The notes under the pieces were generated by a model, which did no database searches, had not been told where the DNA came from, and saw nothing but the letters and a program-made list of their open reading frames with translations. This document shows positions 63,799 through 64,000 of a stretch of DNA of 64,000 nucleotides, one piece after another. Source of the DNA: Salinicola corii (GTDB lineage: Bacteria > Pseudomonadota > Gammaproteobacteria > Pseudomonadales > Halomonadaceae); NCBI RefSeq assembly GCF_008298015.1, contig NZ_VTPX01000011.1:1-64000 (forward strand). The letters run 5' to 3'. Numbering within the stretch: the stretch's first letter is position 1; each line of letters begins with the position of its first letter. The position numbers and the translations under genes were made by a program.

Positions 63799-64000
63799 AT
63801 GAACACGATGTCGGACGATCCGTTGTTCAACACCCGGGTGGAGGACGCCTGGGTCGACTACAATGGCCACATGAACGACGCCGAGTACGCGCGCGTGTTC
63901 TCACTGGCGGTGGAGGCGCTGATGGAGTGTATCGGTCTCGACGAGGCCGGTCGCGCCGAGCACGGCTACACGATCTACACCCTTGAGACGCATCTCTGCT
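63799..64000 (+). CDS. cdhB: Acyl-CoA thioesterase (betainyl-CoA thioesterase), 5' part only
   Basis: The first 67 codons of a hotdog-fold thioesterase, cut by the window edge. The motif VDYNGHMNDAEYARVFSLA matches carnitine-cluster thioesterases that release glycine betaine from betainyl-CoA. GAGG lies ~9 nt upstream of ATG 63799, and an ATG at 63808 is an alternative. Position after cdhA supports cdhB. The rest of the gene is not visible. Confidence 0.85.
   Translation, partial: MNTMSDDPLFNTRVEDAWVDYNGHMNDAEYARVFSLAVEALMECIGLDEAGRAEHGYTIYTLETHLC

Noticed and set aside
1-64000. tRNA/rRNA genes, CRISPR arrays, complete prophage or known defence systems
   Set aside because: No cloverleaf-like sequences, rRNA segments, repeat-spacer arrays, integrases or recognised defence operons were seen on reading both strands.

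Overview
The window is a 64 kb chromosomal segment of a GC-rich (roughly 60-65%) halophilic gammaproteobacterium. The E. coli-like lptD-surA-pdxA-rsmA-apaG-apaH block, an AmgK-MurU pair, and a complete ectoine-degradation cluster beside a carnitine-degradation cluster point to Halomonadaceae (Halomonas/Salinicola/Chromohalobacter-like). The genus is an inference from gene content, not from a database search.

Layout. 1-127: right end of an IS3-family insertion sequence. 181-1378 and 1375-2406 (minus): an OsmC-family protein, murU and amgK (peptidoglycan recycling). 2760-10960 (plus): lptD, surA, pdxA, rsmA, apaG, apaH, glpE, cca. 11058-14279: gluconate module (permease, gluconokinase, LacI-type GntR) with two GTTACCGGTAAC operators. 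14412-16199: lysO exporter and a DUF3108 protein. 16449-18888: PQQ glucose dehydrogenase gcd with an apparent frameshift in a G-rich tandem repeat. 18988-19917: a GhrA-type reductase. 20046-29922: ectoine/hydroxyectoine catabolism (enuR divergent from doeA-doeB-doeX, then doeC, doeD, eutB, eutC), followed by a GNAT and an iron alcohol dehydrogenase. 31931-33505: zwf. 33685-42219: a YrhK-like protein, a non-specific nuclease, a GT4 glycosyltransferase with a PIG-L deacetylase, a LysR/EamA pair, a zinc-ribbon metallo-beta-lactamase protein, and an AraC/LysE pair.

42293-48935 is the most rearranged part. A 5'-truncated copy of an HlyD/EmrA gene (about 97.5% identical to the intact copy by hand count) and the intact emrA-emrB operon bracket a 3.2 kb island. 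The island carries a LysR regulator, a gene-end remnant of a zinc alcohol dehydrogenase, an NQO1-type quinone reductase, a beta-hydroxyacid-dehydrogenase-like protein and a probable transposase remnant. 49374-57539 holds a sugar MFS transporter, a DUF4396 protein with a His-rich loop, a LysR/CynX-like MFS pair, a second beta-hydroxyacid-dehydrogenase-like protein, type-2 argC and a class I aminotransferase.

57703-64000 is a carnitine-degradation cluster: caiX-like binding protein, an HD-domain protein translationally coupled to a gamma-butyrobetaine-hydroxylase-like Fe/2OG oxygenase, cdhR, and cdhC-cdhA-cdhB (last gene cut by the window edge). The HD plus Fe/2OG oxygenase pair has the architecture of the TmpA/TmpB phosphonate oxygenases but sits in a carnitine cluster, and is the best candidate here for an undescribed activity. 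Two long hairpin elements with co-varying arms (28775-28930 and 62561-62702) lie inside the hydroxyectoine and carnitine operons.

Physiologically, glucose oxidation to gluconate (gcd), gluconate uptake and phosphorylation (gnt genes) and zwf feed the Entner-Doudoroff/pentose-phosphate routes, while the doe/eut and cdh clusters let the cell use compatible solutes and quaternary amines as carbon and nitrogen sources. No tRNA, rRNA or CRISPR was seen.
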